Source: Streptomyces vilmorinianum
GTDB lineage: Bacteria > Actinomycetota > Actinomycetes > Streptomycetales > Streptomycetaceae
Assembly (NCBI RefSeq): GCF_005517195.1
Contig: NZ_CP040244.1
Coordinates: 1,382,001 to 1,446,000, forward strand
DNA: 64,000 nt
Direction: 5' to 3'
Shown: one piece after another, positions 8,717 to 18,827 of the stretch
How positions within the stretch are numbered: position 1 is the stretch's first letter
How the letters are laid out: the number at the start of each line of letters is the position of its first letter
Translations under genes and position numbers: made by a program
The notes under the pieces: generated by a model
Databases searched by the model: none
What the model was told of the DNA's origin: nothing
Seen by the model: the letters and a program-made list of their open reading frames with translations, nothing else

Positions 8717-8891
8717 CCCCCGCCCGAAACGATCAAGACGAAATCTCGCGCGTTGGCCTGTTTCCTATGTCGACGATTCGTCACCCGGGCTTGGTGGGCA
8801 AGAAGTTGATGGCACGATGGATGCAGCGGGGGTGTTCTGTGACGTGCGCTCCCGGGCGGCAAGGTGGGACCGACCGAGGGTGTGATCAGTT

Positions 8892-9086
8892 GTGGCCATT
8901 TCGCTATCTGTGGTGCTGCTGTTGGCGATCATCCTGGTGGTGCTGATCCGCGGCGGAAACCTCAAGGCCGGCCCGGCCGTCGTCGCGGTGCTCTTCGGCT
9001 TCTTCCTTGCCTCCACGGGCATGGCCGACGACATCCAGCGCTTCCTGGATTCGATAACGCAGACGGTCGGCTCCATCAAGTTCTGA
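8892..9086 (+). CDS. Small hydrophobic protein, unknown function
   Basis: This 64-residue protein starts at GTG 8892 (GAGGGTG about 10 bp upstream). Two hydrophobic stretches (residues 2-19 and 26-43) are separated by a short polar loop with RGGNLKAG. The C-terminal 20 residues form an amphipathic helix. It resembles small conserved streptomycete membrane proteins of unknown role; I do not recognise a named family. It is separated from the HD gene by 175 bp and is convergent with the amphi-Trp gene. Confidence 0.6.
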   Translation: MAISLSVVLLLAIILVVLIRGGNLKAGPAVVAVLFGFFLASTGMADDIQRFLDSITQTVGSIKF

Positions 9087-9111
9087 GCCCGGCGCCCGCT
9101 CAGGCGCCCGC

Positions 9112-9462
9112 TCAGGCCGTCTTCGGGGAGGACCGCTTCGCCCTGGCGCTCCGCGCGGGCTTGGCGGGCGCGCTCTTCCGGCTCCGCGCGGGCTTCGCCG
9201 TGCTCGATGCCGCCTGGGCCGGCGCCTTCGGGGGCTGTGCCGTCGGCCAGGTGAACTCGATCTCCAGCTCGATCTCCCCGTCCCCGACCTCGAACTCCAC
9301 CTCGCTGCGGAGATCGTCGGGGATCCGCAGGCTCAGCGTCCCGGAGCCGAGTTCCAGTTCCGCCTCCCCGCCCTGCCGCAGCGCGTCGGCGAGCGCCACG
9401 AGCTGATCGGCCGCCTCCAGACGTGACAGCGAGCGCTTCTGCTCGAACTTCAGGTCCTTCAC
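9112..9462 (-). CDS. Amphi-Trp domain protein
   Basis: From GTG 9462, which has a strong GGAGGC Shine-Dalgarno 7 bp upstream, the protein is 116 residues and begins with KDLKFEQKRSLSR, the usual N-terminus of amphi-Trp proteins. The domain (about 1-75) carries the alternating acidic/hydrophobic strands LELGSGTLSLRIPD and EIELEIEFTW. The C-terminal 40 residues are Lys/Arg/Ala/Pro-rich and disordered, possibly nucleic-acid-binding. A longer frame to 9528 lacks a ribosome-binding site. The family function is unknown. Confidence 0.78.
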   Translation of the reverse strand: MKDLKFEQKRSLSRLEAADQLVALADALRQGGEAELELGSGTLSLRIPDDLRSEVEFEVGDGEIELEIEFTWPTAQPPKAPAQAASSTAKPARSRKSAPAKPARSARAKRSSPKTA

Positions 9463-9555
9463 GGCTGCCTCCGATGCGGCGGAAAGAGCTGCGGCGGAAA
9501 GAGTGGACAGCGCCCATTCTGCTGCCATCCACCGGAACCGGCACGCCGACGAAAC

Positions 9556-9602
9556 GGCTCAGGGCCAGCCCGGAGGGTGAACCTCCGACCTGGCCCTGAG
9601 CC
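9556..9602. terminator. Strong hairpin terminator downstream of tRNA-Gly
   Basis: A 13-bp perfect stem (9556-9568 with 9590-9602) is followed by an inner CGGAGG/CCTCCG stem (9571-9576 / 9582-9587) and a GTGAA loop. It lies 3 bp beyond the encoded CCA of the minus-strand tRNA-Gly. Confidence 0.75.
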
Positions 9603-9605
9603 ATA

Positions 9606-9679
9606 TGGAGCGGGCGACGGGAATCGAACCCGCGTAGCTAGTTTGGAAGACTAGGGCTCTACCATTGAGCTACGCCCGC
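9606..9679 (-). tRNA. tRNA-Gly (UCC anticodon)
   Basis: The minus strand folds as a full cloverleaf with acceptor GCGGGCG/CGCCCGC, anticodon stem CTAGT/ACTAG, loop CTTCCAA (anticodon TCC) and T-loop GGTTCGATTCC. The 3' CCA is encoded (9606-9608). A TACGAT hexamer (9727-9722, minus strand) is a plausible -10 about 43 bp upstream. Confidence 0.95.
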
Positions 9680-9810
9680 AAAGGTCGCGCCGCAGGTCAC
9701 GAGGGCCGCGGCACGGACAGCATCGTAGCGGGTCCCGGGCGGTCCCCGCACGCCCCTTGAACAGGGGGCGTCGCACTGTCTCCGTGCATGTACCCTACGT
9801 GTCGCACCGA

Positions 9811-9887
9811 CGGGGTGTGGCGCAGCTTGGTAGCGCGTCCGCTTTGGGAGCGGAAGGCCGTGGGTTCAAATCCCGCCACCCCGACCA
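9811..9887 (+). tRNA. tRNA-Pro (UGG anticodon)
   Basis: This 77-nt cloverleaf has acceptor CGGGGTG/CACCCCG, anticodon stem TCCGC/GCGGA with loop TTTGGGA (anticodon TGG), T-arm GTGGGTTCAAATCCCGC and an encoded CCA (9885-9887). It is divergent from tRNA-Gly and lies 165 bp upstream of tig. Confidence 0.95.
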
Positions 9888-9917
9888 TCAGCGTCATCGG
9901 GCGCGAACAAGATCACG

Positions 9918-9948
9918 TTGTGGGGGGCATCCCGCTTGCGGTTACTAT
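9918..9948 (+). promoter_or_regulatory. Putative tig promoter
   Basis: TTGTGG (9918-9923) and TACTAT (9943-9948) are spaced by 19 bp, about 105 bp before the tig start and just after tRNA-Pro. The -10 is good and the -35 is moderate. Confidence 0.4.
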
Positions 9949-10052
9949 GCAAGCTGCGTGCCCGTGTGTCTCTCTGACCGGGCCGATCGGCCGGAACCGC
10001 CACCAAGCGGCATCGGCAGAATCCAAGAATCAGCCACCAAGGAGACCGAACC

Positions 10053-11438
10053 GTGAAGAGCGCCGTGGAGACCCTGAACCCGACCCGGGTTCGGCTCACT
10101 GTCGAGGTGCCCTTCGAGGAGCTCAAGGACAGCCTCGACGCGGCGTACAAGAAGATCAACCAGCAGGTCACGGTCAAGGGCTTCCGTAAGGGCAAGATCC
10201 CGGCTCGTGTGATCGACCAGCGGTTCGGCCGTGGTGCGGTGCTGGAGGAGGCCGTCAACGACGCCCTTCCGAAGTTCTACACCGAGGCCGTCAACGAGGC
10301 CGAGGTCAACCCGCTGGGTCAGCCCGAGGTCGACATCACCGAGCTGAAGGACGGCGAGCTGCTGGCCTTCACCGCCGAGGTCGACATCCGCCCGACGATC
10401 GAGATCCCGGACTACTCCGGCATCGAGGTCACCGTCGACGCGGTCGAGGTCACCGACGAGGACGTCGAGAAGTCCGTGGAGCAGCTGCGCGAGCGCTTCG
10501 CCTCCACGAACCCGGTCGAGCGCGCCGCCGCCGAGGGTGACGTCGTCACCATCGACCTCGAGGCCAAGGTCGACGGCGAGGTCCTCCCCGACGGTGTCGC
10601 CCAGGGCGTCTCGTACACCATCGGTTCCGGTGAGCTCCTCGACGGCATCGACGAGGCCGTCACCGGCCTGGAGGCCGGCGGCGAGGCCACCTTCACCTCG
10701 CAGCTGAAGGGCGGCTCGGCCGAGGGCAAGGACGCCGAGGTCACCGTCAAGGTCACCGCCGTCGCCGCCCGTGAGCTCCCCGAGCTGGACGACGACTTCG
10801 CGCAGCTCGCGTCGGAGTTCGACACCCTCGACGAGCTCAAGGCCGACAGCCGCAAGCGCCTCGAGAACATGAAGCAGTTCGACCAGGCCACCCAGGCTCA
10901 GGAGCGCGTCCTCGACGAGCTGCTGAAGCTGGCGGAGGTCCCGATCCCCGAGAAGCTCCTCGAGGACGAGATCAACACCCGCAAGCACAACCTGGAGCAC
11001 CACCAGCTCGGCCAGATGGGCCTGACCCTCGAGAAGTACCTGGAGATCCAGGGCAAGACCGAGGAAGAGTTCCTGGCGGAGACCAAGGAGCAGGCCGAGA
11101 AGGGCATCAAGACGCAGTTCATCCTCGATGAGCTCGTCAACAAGGAGAAGCTCAACGTCAGCCAGGAGGAGCTCACCGAGCACCTCATGCGCCGCGCCGC
11201 CTCCTCCGGCATGAGCCCCGACCAGTTCGCCCAGGCCGTCGTCGAGGGTGGCCAGGTGCCGATGCTCGTCGGCGAGGTCGCCCGCGGCAAGGCCCTCGCG
11301 GTCGTCGTCGAGGCCGCCAAGGTCGTCGACACCAACGGTGAGACCGTCGACCTCGAGGACGACGAGGACGAGGCCGAGGCCGCCGCCGAGACGGTCGAGG
11401 CCGTCACCGGCGAGGCCGAGGTCGCCGAGGAGAAGTAA
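10053..11438 (+). CDS. tig: Trigger factor, ribosome-associated chaperone / prolyl isomerase
   Basis: The 461-residue protein binds the 50S exit site and folds nascent chains. The ribosome-binding signature GFRKGKIP is at residues 43-50. An FKBP-type PPIase domain follows (about 160-245), then the helical substrate-binding C-terminal domain (250-430). An acidic Asp/Glu/Ala-rich tail (about 430-461), common in actinobacteria, ends the chain. The start is GTG 10053, with AAGGAGA 7 bp upstream. Upstream of clpP1P2 it forms the conserved tig-clp arrangement, although a terminator separates them here. Confidence 0.98.
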   Translation: MKSAVETLNPTRVRLTVEVPFEELKDSLDAAYKKINQQVTVKGFRKGKIPARVIDQRFGRGAVLEEAVNDALPKFYTEAVNEAEVNPLGQPEVDITELKDGELLAFTAEVDIRPTIEIPDYSGIEVTVDAVEVTDEDVEKSVEQLRERFASTNPVERAAAEGDVVTIDLEAKVDGEVLPDGVAQGVSYTIGSGELLDGIDEAVTGLEAGGEATFTSQLKGGSAEGKDAEVTVKVTAVAARELPELDDDFAQLASEFDTLDELKADSRKRLENMKQFDQATQAQERVLDELLKLAEVPIPEKLLEDEINTRKHNLEHHQLGQMGLTLEKYLEIQGKTEEEFLAETKEQAEKGIKTQFILDELVNKEKLNVSQEELTEHLMRRAASSGMSPDQFAQAVVEGGQVPMLVGEVARGKALAVVVEAAKVVDTNGETVDLEDDEDEAEAAAETVEAVTGEAEVAEEK

Positions 11439-11467
11439 GAGGCCCCAGGCCTCGCGCTGAACCGGTC

Positions 11468-11505
11468 CACGGGCCCGGACGCACTGCGGTGCGCCCGGGC
11501 CCGTG
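11468..11505. terminator. tig terminator
   Basis: The arms CACGGGCCCGG (11468-11478) and CCGGGCCCGTG (11495-11505) are perfect, with an inner GCAC/GTGC pair. The hairpin starts 30 bp after the tig stop and lacks a T-run, as is usual in Streptomyces. Confidence 0.75.
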
Positions 11506-11545
11506 AACGTATGCGCTGTACCCCGCCGCGGGATCTCCAACTACC

Positions 11546-11562
11546 TTGCGCTCCCAGCGAAC
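11546..11562. promoter_or_regulatory. ClgR-type operator upstream of clpP1
   Basis: TTGCGCTCCCAGCGAAC contains CGCT-N3-AGCG, matching the ClgR recognition core CGCYNNNRGCG known from actinobacteria. It is centred about 59 bp upstream of the start expected from TAGGGT at 11601-11606, the usual place for an activator. ClgR is a known activator of clpP1 in Streptomyces. Confidence 0.65.
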
Positions 11563-11694
11563 AGTTCGGGAAGCGGGATGGCGTTGTCCTACCTGCGCGT
11601 TAGGGTCCATGAATACGAGGGCAGGGTCGTACCCCGTCCCCAGTACGAGAGACGCTGAGACGGCCGGAGCCGTCAGAGACGAGCAGGTGGATAC

Positions 11695-12312
11695 GTGACG
11701 AATCTGATGCCTTACGCCGCGGGTGAGCCGTCCATCGGTGGTGGCCTCGGCGACCATGTCTACAACCGGCTGCTCGGCGAGCGCATCATCTTCCTCGGCC
11801 AGCAGGTCGACGACGAGATCGCGAACAAGATCACCGCGCAGATGCTTCTCCTTGCCGCGGACCCGGACAAGGACATCTTCCTCTACATCAACAGCCCCGG
11901 TGGCTCGGTGACGGCCGGCATGGCCATCTACGACACCATGCAGTACATCCCGAACGACGTGGTCACCATCGGTATGGGCATGGCGGCCTCGATGGGCCAG
12001 TTCCTGCTCACCGGCGGCTCCGCCGGCAAGCGCTTCGCGCTGCCGAACACCGACATCCTGATGCACCAGGGCTCCGCCGGCATCGGCGGCACCGCCTCGG
12101 ACATCAAGATCCAGGCCGAGTACCTCCTTCGCACGAAGAAGCGCATGGCCGAGATCACGGCGCACCACTCCGGCCAGACCGTCGAGACGATCATCCGCGA
12201 CGGCGACCGCGATCGCTGGTTCACCGCGGAGGAGGCCAAGGACTACGGCCTCATCGACGAGATCATCTCTGCCGCTTCGGGCGTTCCGGGCGGCGGCGGC
12301 ACGGGCGCCTGA
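11695..12312 (+). CDS. clpP1: ATP-dependent Clp protease proteolytic subunit ClpP1
   Basis: The 205-residue serine peptidase forms the barrel that degrades substrates fed by ClpX or ClpC. The triad is Ser99 (GMAASMG), His124 (MHQGSAG) and Asp173 (DRDRW). Oligomerisation and oxyanion segments INSPGG and IYDTMQ are intact. The start is GTG 11695; GACGAGCAGGTGG upstream offers a weak Shine-Dalgarno. It is followed after 50 bp by clpP2 and is likely one operon. In streptomycetes this pair is ClgR-dependent and affects differentiation. Confidence 0.97.
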   Translation: MTNLMPYAAGEPSIGGGLGDHVYNRLLGERIIFLGQQVDDEIANKITAQMLLLAADPDKDIFLYINSPGGSVTAGMAIYDTMQYIPNDVVTIGMGMAASMGQFLLTGGSAGKRFALPNTDILMHQGSAGIGGTASDIKIQAEYLLRTKKRMAEITAHHSGQTVETIIRDGDRDRWFTAEEAKDYGLIDEIISAASGVPGGGGTGA

Positions 12313-12362
12313 GCCCCGGCAGTCCGCTGAAGAGCCCCAGCCCCCCGAACGCCACCAGGACG

Positions 12363-13037
12363 GTGAACACCCAGATGCAGAACAACCTCTCCCCGAGCGG
12401 CCTCTACACCGGCGCGCCGATGGACAACCGCTACGTCGTCCCGCGCTTCGTCGAGCGCACCTCCCAGGGCATCCGCGAGTACGACCCGTACGCGAAGCTC
12501 TTCGAGGAGCGCGTGATCTTCCTCGGCGTGCAGATCGACGACGCCTCCGCCAACGACGTCATGGCCCAGCTGCTGTGCCTGGAGTCGATGGACCCGGACC
12601 GAGACATCTCGATCTACATCAACAGCCCCGGTGGCTCCTTCACCGCGCTGACCGCCATCTACGACACGATGCAGTTCGTGAAGCCGGACATCCAGACGGT
12701 CTGCATGGGCCAGGCGGCCTCCGCCGCGGCCGTGCTGCTCGCCGCCGGTACGCCCGGCAAGCGGATGGCCCTGCCGAACGCCCGCGTGCTGATCCACCAG
12801 CCCTCCGGCGGCACCGGCCGTGAGCAGCTCTCCGACCTGGAGATCGCGGCCAACGAGATCCTGCGCATGCGGACCCAGCTGGAGGAGATGCTGGCCAAGC
12901 ACTCCTCGACGCCGATCGAGAAGATCCGCGACGACATCGAGCGCGACAAGATCCTGACGGCCGAGGACGCCCTGGCGTACGGCCTGGTCGACCAGATCGT
13001 CTCGACCCGCAAGAGCACGGCCGCCGCGGCAGCCTGA
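12363..13037 (+). CDS. clpP2: ATP-dependent Clp protease proteolytic subunit ClpP2
   Basis: The 224-residue paralogue of ClpP1 has its triad at Ser120 (MGQAASAA), His145 (IHQPSGG) and Asp195 (IERDK). The N-terminal extension of about 35 residues probably contains a processed propeptide. The start is GTG 12363, with CCAGGACG upstream; an internal ATG at 12375 is an alternative. ClpP1 and ClpP2 form mixed heteromeric barrels in actinobacteria. The C-terminal Ala run is low complexity. Confidence 0.97.
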   Translation: MNTQMQNNLSPSGLYTGAPMDNRYVVPRFVERTSQGIREYDPYAKLFEERVIFLGVQIDDASANDVMAQLLCLESMDPDRDISIYINSPGGSFTALTAIYDTMQFVKPDIQTVCMGQAASAAAVLLAAGTPGKRMALPNARVLIHQPSGGTGREQLSDLEIAANEILRMRTQLEEMLAKHSSTPIEKIRDDIERDKILTAEDALAYGLVDQIVSTRKSTAAAAA

Positions 13038-13048
13038 CGCTCGACCTT

Positions 13049-13103
13049 CCCCTGGCACGGTCCGCGTGGCCGAATCACGACCATGTGAACCGTGCCAAGG
13101 GGG
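13049..13103 (+). terminator. Long-arm inverted repeat after clpP2 (terminator or attenuator before clpX)
   Basis: CCCCTGGCACGGT (13049-13061) pairs with ACCGTGCCAAGGGG (13089-13102), with one bulge, around a 27-nt loop. It separates clpP2 from clpX and may end the clpP operon or modulate read-through into clpX. Confidence 0.5.
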
Positions 13104-13193
13104 GCCCGAACGGGGGGCCCGGCAAGGTACCGTCGAATATGAGGCACCAGGAGTCGCTGAACCAAGCGCTCCCAGGCGAAGGGGAAGCACCTC

Positions 13194-14477
<1,284 letters not shown>

Positions 14478-14493
14478 CGCGGTACTCAACGAG

Positions 14494-14526
14494 GAAGGCG
14501 CCCGGTCGATCCGACTGGGCGCCTTC
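14494..14526. terminator. clpX terminator
   Basis: GAAGGCGCCC (14494-14503) and GGGCGCCTTC (14517-14526) form a perfect 10-bp stem 17 bp after the clpX stop. Confidence 0.75.
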
Positions 14527-14581
14527 GCTGTTTCGGTCACATGTTTGAAGCGTATGAGCCAAGTAGTCCGTGCTCCTTGGT

Positions 14582-14602
14582 GATCACGAGCGCCACGTGA
14601 TC
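14582..14602. promoter_or_regulatory. Dyad upstream of the small secreted-protein gene
   Basis: GATCACG (14582-14588) and CGTGATC (14596-14602) flank a 7-bp spacer, 56 bp before the ATG at 14658, in DNA that is clearly less GC-rich than its surroundings. It is a possible operator. Confidence 0.3.
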
Positions 14603-14657
14603 TTGTTGATTTCCGCAGGTATGACCACCCTGCGGGATTGAAAAGGGGAGAAACGAT

Positions 14658-14933
14658 ATGAAGATCAGGCGCATGGTGACGGCGCTGTGCATCACCGCCG
14701 CTGCGGGAGTCGTTCCGCTCGCCACGGCGACGACAGCGCAGGCCGACCAGGTGAGCTGCGCGAACTATGTCGCGAGCAAGGGATACACCGTCGGGCCGAA
14801 GGTGCGGGCCGCGTGTGATCACAGGGCGTGGCGGACGTGGGCGGGCACGGTGCCGAACCCTGCCTGCATCAGCGGGCTTGGGACGATCGGGGTTGCTGGG
14901 GGCGTCGCGCAGACCGCCTGTCTTCGGGCTTGA
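14658..14933 (+). CDS. Small secreted Cys-containing protein, unknown function
   Basis: This 91-residue protein has a clear Sec signal peptide (KIRR, then a hydrophobic core, then TAQA-DQ; predicted cleavage near residue 29). The mature peptide of about 62 residues has four Cys (34, 53, 70, 87), enough for two disulfides, plus Trp and Gly-rich segments. A strong AGGGGAG lies 9 bp before ATG 14658. No family is recognised. The gene and its promoter are less GC-rich than neighbouring core genes, which hints at later acquisition between clpX and the convergent membrane-protein gene. Confidence 0.7.
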   Translation: MKIRRMVTALCITAAAGVVPLATATTAQADQVSCANYVASKGYTVGPKVRAACDHRAWRTWAGTVPNPACISGLGTIGVAGGVAQTACLRA

Positions 14934-14947
14934 TGTCGAGGACGACA

Positions 14948-14984
14948 GGGGCCCTGCTGATCCGCAAGGGATCTGCAGGGCCCC
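14948..14984. terminator. Bidirectional terminator between convergent genes
   Basis: GGGGCCCTGC (14948-14957) and GCAGGGCCCC (14975-14984) form a perfect stem between the secreted-protein stop and the membrane-protein stop. Confidence 0.75.
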
Positions 14985-14998
14985 GTCCGATTTCAGCC

Positions 14999-15943
14999 TC
15001 AAACCTTGCTGCGGGACGCCTTGTAGTGCTGGGCCGTGAGTTCGGCGACCTGGTCCAGAGTGGCGCCCTGGCCGCCGGTCATCATCGTCGAGAGGTCGAT
15101 GGCGTTGACGACGCCGACGGTGCTGTAGTCCGCCCAGATGCAGGTGGGTACCGTGAACGCCTTCGGGCCGGGAGTGGTCTCCGTCGAGGTGCTCTCCAGC
15201 TTGAGGTTCTGGCACTTCATCAGCGCGCCCTCGAAGCCGGCCGGAGTCTTGCTCTCGGGGCTGCCGACCGGCGTCACCTTGATGTCCTCGGACTTGCCGC
15301 CCTGGTTCTTCTCGTAGTTCGCGAACGCGGCGTCGATCGCCTTCTCCGGGTCGGCGACCTCGCCCCACATCCCGTTCAGGCTCATGCTCTTGCCCTTGAG
15401 CGGGTCGGAGGAGTCGCCGGACTTGTAGGAGGCCTGAACCGACTTCGGGTCCTTGATCCCCATGGCGTCGGCGGCGATCTTCTGCTCGGAGGTCAGTTCG
15501 CCGCTCTTGTCGGCGCCCTCCTTCTTGTACTCACCGATCGTGGCCGCAGGGGTGATCTTGTACCCCTTCGTGTCGGCTGCCACGTCGCCGTTCCCGCCAC
15601 CCGCGGTGAAGTACCACGCGCCACCGGCGATCAGCGCGAGCGCCACGACCGCGCCGCCGATGATCAGGCCGGTGTTCTTCTTCGGAGCGGCCGGCGGGGG
15701 CGGCATGTAGCCGCCGGGGCCCTGCGGGGCGCCGTACGGGGGCTGCTGGCCGTAGGGGCCGGGCTGCTGGGGCTGCTGCGGGTAGCCGTACGGCTGCTGC
15801 GGCGGCACACCCTGGGGCGCCTGCTGCGGGTAGCCGTAGCCGGGCTGCGGCGCTTGCGGCGGCTGACCGTAGGGACCGGGCTGGCCGTACGGTCCGGGCT
15901 GCTGAGGCTGACCGCCGTACGGACCCGGCTGGTTGTAGCTCAT
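14999..15943 (-). CDS. PG/Q-rich single-pass membrane protein with extracellular domain
   Basis: The 314-residue protein has a cytoplasmic N-terminus (1-85) of Pro/Gly/Gln/Tyr repeats of PYGQP type. One transmembrane helix (TGLIIGGAVVALALIAGGAWY, about 91-111) follows, then an extracellular domain of about 200 residues with two Cys (MKCQN and PTCIWADY) that may pair. The tail resembles those of many actinobacterial membrane proteins; the outer domain is not recognised. AGGGGAAC upstream fixes ATG 15943. A 31-bp dyad 16 bp upstream may regulate it. Confidence 0.75.
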   Translation of the reverse strand: MSYNQPGPYGGQPQQPGPYGQPGPYGQPPQAPQPGYGYPQQAPQGVPPQQPYGYPQQPQQPGPYGQQPPYGAPQGPGGYMPPPPAAPKKNTGLIIGGAVVALALIAGGAWYFTAGGGNGDVAADTKGYKITPAATIGEYKKEGADKSGELTSEQKIAADAMGIKDPKSVQASYKSGDSSDPLKGKSMSLNGMWGEVADPEKAIDAAFANYEKNQGGKSEDIKVTPVGSPESKTPAGFEGALMKCQNLKLESTSTETTPGPKAFTVPTCIWADYSTVGVVNAIDLSTMMTGGQGATLDQVAELTAQHYKASRSKV

Positions 15944-15958
15944 GGACAGGTTCCCCTC

Positions 15959-15989
15959 ACAGGATGTTTATGCGTAACGAACATCCTGT
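15959..15989. promoter_or_regulatory. 31-bp inverted repeat upstream of the PG-rich membrane protein gene
   Basis: ACAGGATGTT (15959-15968) and AACATCCTGT (15980-15989) are perfect 10-bp arms around 11 bp. The repeat begins 16 bp upstream of the minus-strand start at 15943, in the region divergent from valS. Its position suits a repressor site over the promoter or leader. Confidence 0.45.
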
Positions 15990-16081
15990 CGGAAGCCTTG
16001 GCCCGCAGGGGCGGCGGGGGGCACACCGTTACGGAACAATCGAGTTTCAGGACAACCCCACGGCACCCCTAAACTGACCCC

Positions 16082-18703
16082 GTGACCGAGAACACTCAGC
16101 AGCAGCCAGCAGCCAACCCCGAACTGCCGACCCAGTACGCGCCGGCCGAAGTAGAGGGGAAGCTGTACGAGCGCTGGGTAGAGCGCGGTTACTTCGAGGC
16201 GGACGAGAAGAGCGACAAGCCGCCCTACACCATCGTCATCCCGCCGCCGAACGTCACCGGCTCGCTCCACCTGGGCCACGCCTTCGAGCACACGCTGATC
16301 GACGCCCTGACCCGCCGCAAGCGGATGCAGGGCTACGAGACGCTGTGGCAGCCCGGCATGGACCACGCCGGTATCGCCACCCAGAACGTCGTCGAGCGCG
16401 AGCTCGCCAAGGAGGGCAAGTCCCGCCACGACCTGGGTCGCGAGGCGTTCGTCGAGCGCGTCTGGCAGTGGAAGGGCGAGTCCGGCGGGCAGATCTCCGG
16501 TCAGATGAGGCGCCTGGGTGACGGCGTCGCCTGGTCCCGTGAGCGCTTCACCATGGACGAGGGGCTCTCCCAGGCTGTCCAGACCATCTTCAAGAAGCTC
16601 TACGACGACGAGCTGATCTACCGCGCCGAGCGCATCATCAACTGGTGCCCGCGCTGTCTGACGGCCATCTCGGACATCGAGGTGGAGTACCAGGACGACG
16701 ACGGCGAGCTCGTCTCCATCACGTACGGCTCCGGTGACACGGAGATCGTCGTCGCCACCACCCGCGCCGAGACCATGCTCGGTGACACGGCCGTCGCCGT
16801 CCACCCGGACGACGAGCGGTACAAGCACCTGGTCGGCACCGAGATCGAGCTGCCGCTCACCGGCCGCCGTATCCCCGTCGTCGCCGACGAGCACGTCGAC
16901 CCCGAGTTCGGCACCGGCGCCGTCAAGGTGACGCCCGCCCATGACCCGAACGACTTCGAGATCGGCCAGCGGCACAACCTGCCGAACATCGCCGTCATGG
17001 ACGAGCACGCCATCATCACGGCCCACGGACCCTTCCAGGGCCTGGACCGGCTCGAGGCCCGCTCCGCCATCGTCGCCGCGCTGCGCGCCGAGGGCCGGAT
17101 CGTCGCCGAGAAGCGTCCGTACGTCCACTCCGTCGGCCACTGCTCGCGCTGCAAGACCACCATCGAGCCGCGCCTGTCGATGCAGTGGTGGGTCAAGGTC
17201 GGCCCGCTCGCCAAGGCCGCCGGCGACGCGGTCCGCGACGGCAAGGTCAAGATCCACCCGCAGGAGATGGAGAAGCGGTACTTCGACTGGGTCGACAACC
17301 TGCACGACTGGTGCATCTCGCGCCAGCTGTGGTGGGGCCACCGCATCCCGGTCTGGTACGGCCCGAACGGCGAGATCGTCTGCGTCGGACCGGACGACGA
17401 GGCGCCGACGGGCGAGGGCTGGCACCAGGACACGGACGTCCTGGACACCTGGTTCTCCTCCGGCCTGTGGCCGTTCTCCACGCTCGGCTGGCCGGAGCGG
17501 ACCGACAGCCTCGCGAAGTTCTACCCGAACTCCGTCCTGGTCACCGGCTACGACATCCTCTTCTTCTGGGTCGCCCGGATGATGATGTTCGGCCTGTACG
17601 CGATGGACGGCACCCCGCCGTTCCACACCATCGCCCTGCACGGCATGGTCCGCGACCAGTTCGGCAAGAAGATGTCGAAGTCCTTCGGCAACGCGGTCAA
17701 CCCGCTGGACTGGATGGACCAGTACGGCTCCGACGCCGTCCGCTTCACCCTGGTCAACGGCGCCAACCCGGGTGTCGACGTCCCGATCGGCGAGGACTGG
17801 GTCAAGGCCTCCCGGAACTTCGCCAACAAGATCTGGAACGCGACCCGCTTCGCGCTGATGAACGGCGCGACCGTCGAGGGACCGCTGCCCGAGCCGTCGC
17901 AGATGTCCGCCACGGACCGCTGGATCCTCTCCCGGCTCAACAAGACGGTCGCCGAGGTCGACGCGTACTACGACGACTACCAGTTCGCGAAGCTCGCCGA
18001 CACGCTCTACCACTTCGCGTGGGACGAGGTCTTCGACTGGTACGTCGAGCTGTCGAAGACCACGTTCTTCGCGGGCGGCGAGCAGGCCAAGGTCTCCGGC
18101 CGCGTCCTCGGCGAGGTCCTTGACGTGATGCTGCGGCTGCTCCACCCGGTCGTCCCGTTCGTCACCGAGACGCTCTGGACCACGCTCACCGGCAAGGAGT
18201 CCGTCGTCATCGCCGACTGGCCGGTCGACTCCGGCTTCCGCGACGAGGTCGCCGAGAAGGAGATCGAGCTCGTCCAGCAGGTGGTCACCGAGGTCCGCCG
18301 GTTCCGTTCCGACCAGGGTCTGCAGCCCGGCCAGAAGGTCCCGGCCCGCCTGGAGCTGACCGGCACCGCGCTCGCCCCGCACGAGGCGGCCATCCGCCAG
18401 CTGCTGCGGCTCCAGCCAGAGGGCGAGGGCTTCTCCGCCACCGCCTCCCTGCCGGTCGCCGGGGCCACGGTCGCGCTCGACCTGTCCGGCACGATCGACG
18501 TGGCGGCGGAGCGCAAGCGCCTCGCCAAGGACCTCGCGGCCGCGGAGAAGGAGAAGGCGCAGGCCAACGGGAAGCTCGGCAACGAGGCGTTCCTGGCGAA
18601 GGCGCCGGACAACGTGGTCGAGAAGATCCGTACGCGGCTCGCCAAGGCGGACGAGGACATCGCCCGTATCCAGGCGCAGCTGGAGCGGCTGCCGCAGGCG
18701 TAA
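16082..18703 (+). CDS. valS: Valyl-tRNA synthetase
   Basis: The 873-residue class I synthetase charges tRNA-Val. The HIGH motif appears as HLGH within [13 protein letters not shown] (about residues 54-66), and KMSKS lies in [11 protein letters not shown] (about 530). The CP1 editing domain sits between them, with [16 protein letters not shown]. The C-terminal coiled coil (about 808-873) is present, with [19 protein letters not shown]. The start is GTG 16082: there is no Shine-Dalgarno, but TAAACT (16070-16075) lies 6 nt upstream, so the mRNA is probably leaderless. Confidence 0.98.
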   Translation: MTENTQQQPAANPELPTQYAPAEVEGKLYERWVERGYFEADEKSDKPPYTIVIPPPNVTGSLHLGHAFEHTLIDALTRRKRMQGYETLWQPGMDHAGIATQNVVERELAKEGKSRHDLGREAFVERVWQWKGESGGQISGQMRRLGDGVAWSRERFTMDEGLSQAVQTIFKKLYDDELIYRAERIINWCPRCLTAISDIEVEYQDDDGELVSITYGSGDTEIVVATTRAETMLGDTAVAVHPDDERYKHLVGTEIELPLTGRRIPVVADEHVDPEFGTGAVKVTPAHDPNDFEIGQRHNLPNIAVMDEHAIITAHGPFQGLDRLEARSAIVAALRAEGRIVAEKRPYVHSVGHCSRCKTTIEPRLSMQWWVKVGPLAKAAGDAVRDGKVKIHPQEMEKRYFDWVDNLHDWCISRQLWWGHRIPVWYGPNGEIVCVGPDDEAPTGEGWHQDTDVLDTWFSSGLWPFSTLGWPERTDSLAKFYPNSVLVTGYDILFFWVARMMMFGLYAMDGTPPFHTIALHGMVRDQFGKKMSKSFGNAVNPLDWMDQYGSDAVRFTLVNGANPGVDVPIGEDWVKASRNFANKIWNATRFALMNGATVEGPLPEPSQMSATDRWILSRLNKTVAEVDAYYDDYQFAKLADTLYHFAWDEVFDWYVELSKTTFFAGGEQAKVSGRVLGEVLDVMLRLLHPVVPFVTETLWTTLTGKESVVIADWPVDSGFRDEVAEKEIELVQQVVTEVRRFRSDQGLQPGQKVPARLELTGTALAPHEAAIRQLLRLQPEGEGFSATASLPVAGATVALDLSGTIDVAAERKRLAKDLAAAEKEKAQANGKLGNEAFLAKAPDNVVEKIRTRLAKADEDIARIQAQLERLPQA

Positions 18704-18720
18704 GCAGGCACAAGCGCTGA

Positions 18721-18756
18721 TGAGGGGCCCGGAACCGGTCGGTTCCGGGCCCCTCA
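18721..18756. terminator. valS terminator
   Basis: This is a perfect 16-bp stem (18721-18736 / 18741-18756) with a GGTC loop, 17 bp after the valS stop. Confidence 0.85.
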
Positions 18757-18827
18757 TGCATGTCCGGAGTGTGTGATATCACGCCACTTGGGGCAAGAGT
18801 CTGCCGATATGGGCCGAAGGACCTTGG

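Noticed and set aside
9606..9887. Divergent tRNA-Gly/tRNA-Pro pair as an integration site of a mobile element
   Set aside because: Both tRNAs are complete and no integrase or duplicated tRNA 3' end occurs nearby.
15720..15943. Repeats near the PG-rich protein as a CRISPR array or minisatellite
   Set aside because: The repeats are irregular codon-level PYGQP repeats in a coding region, without constant spacers.
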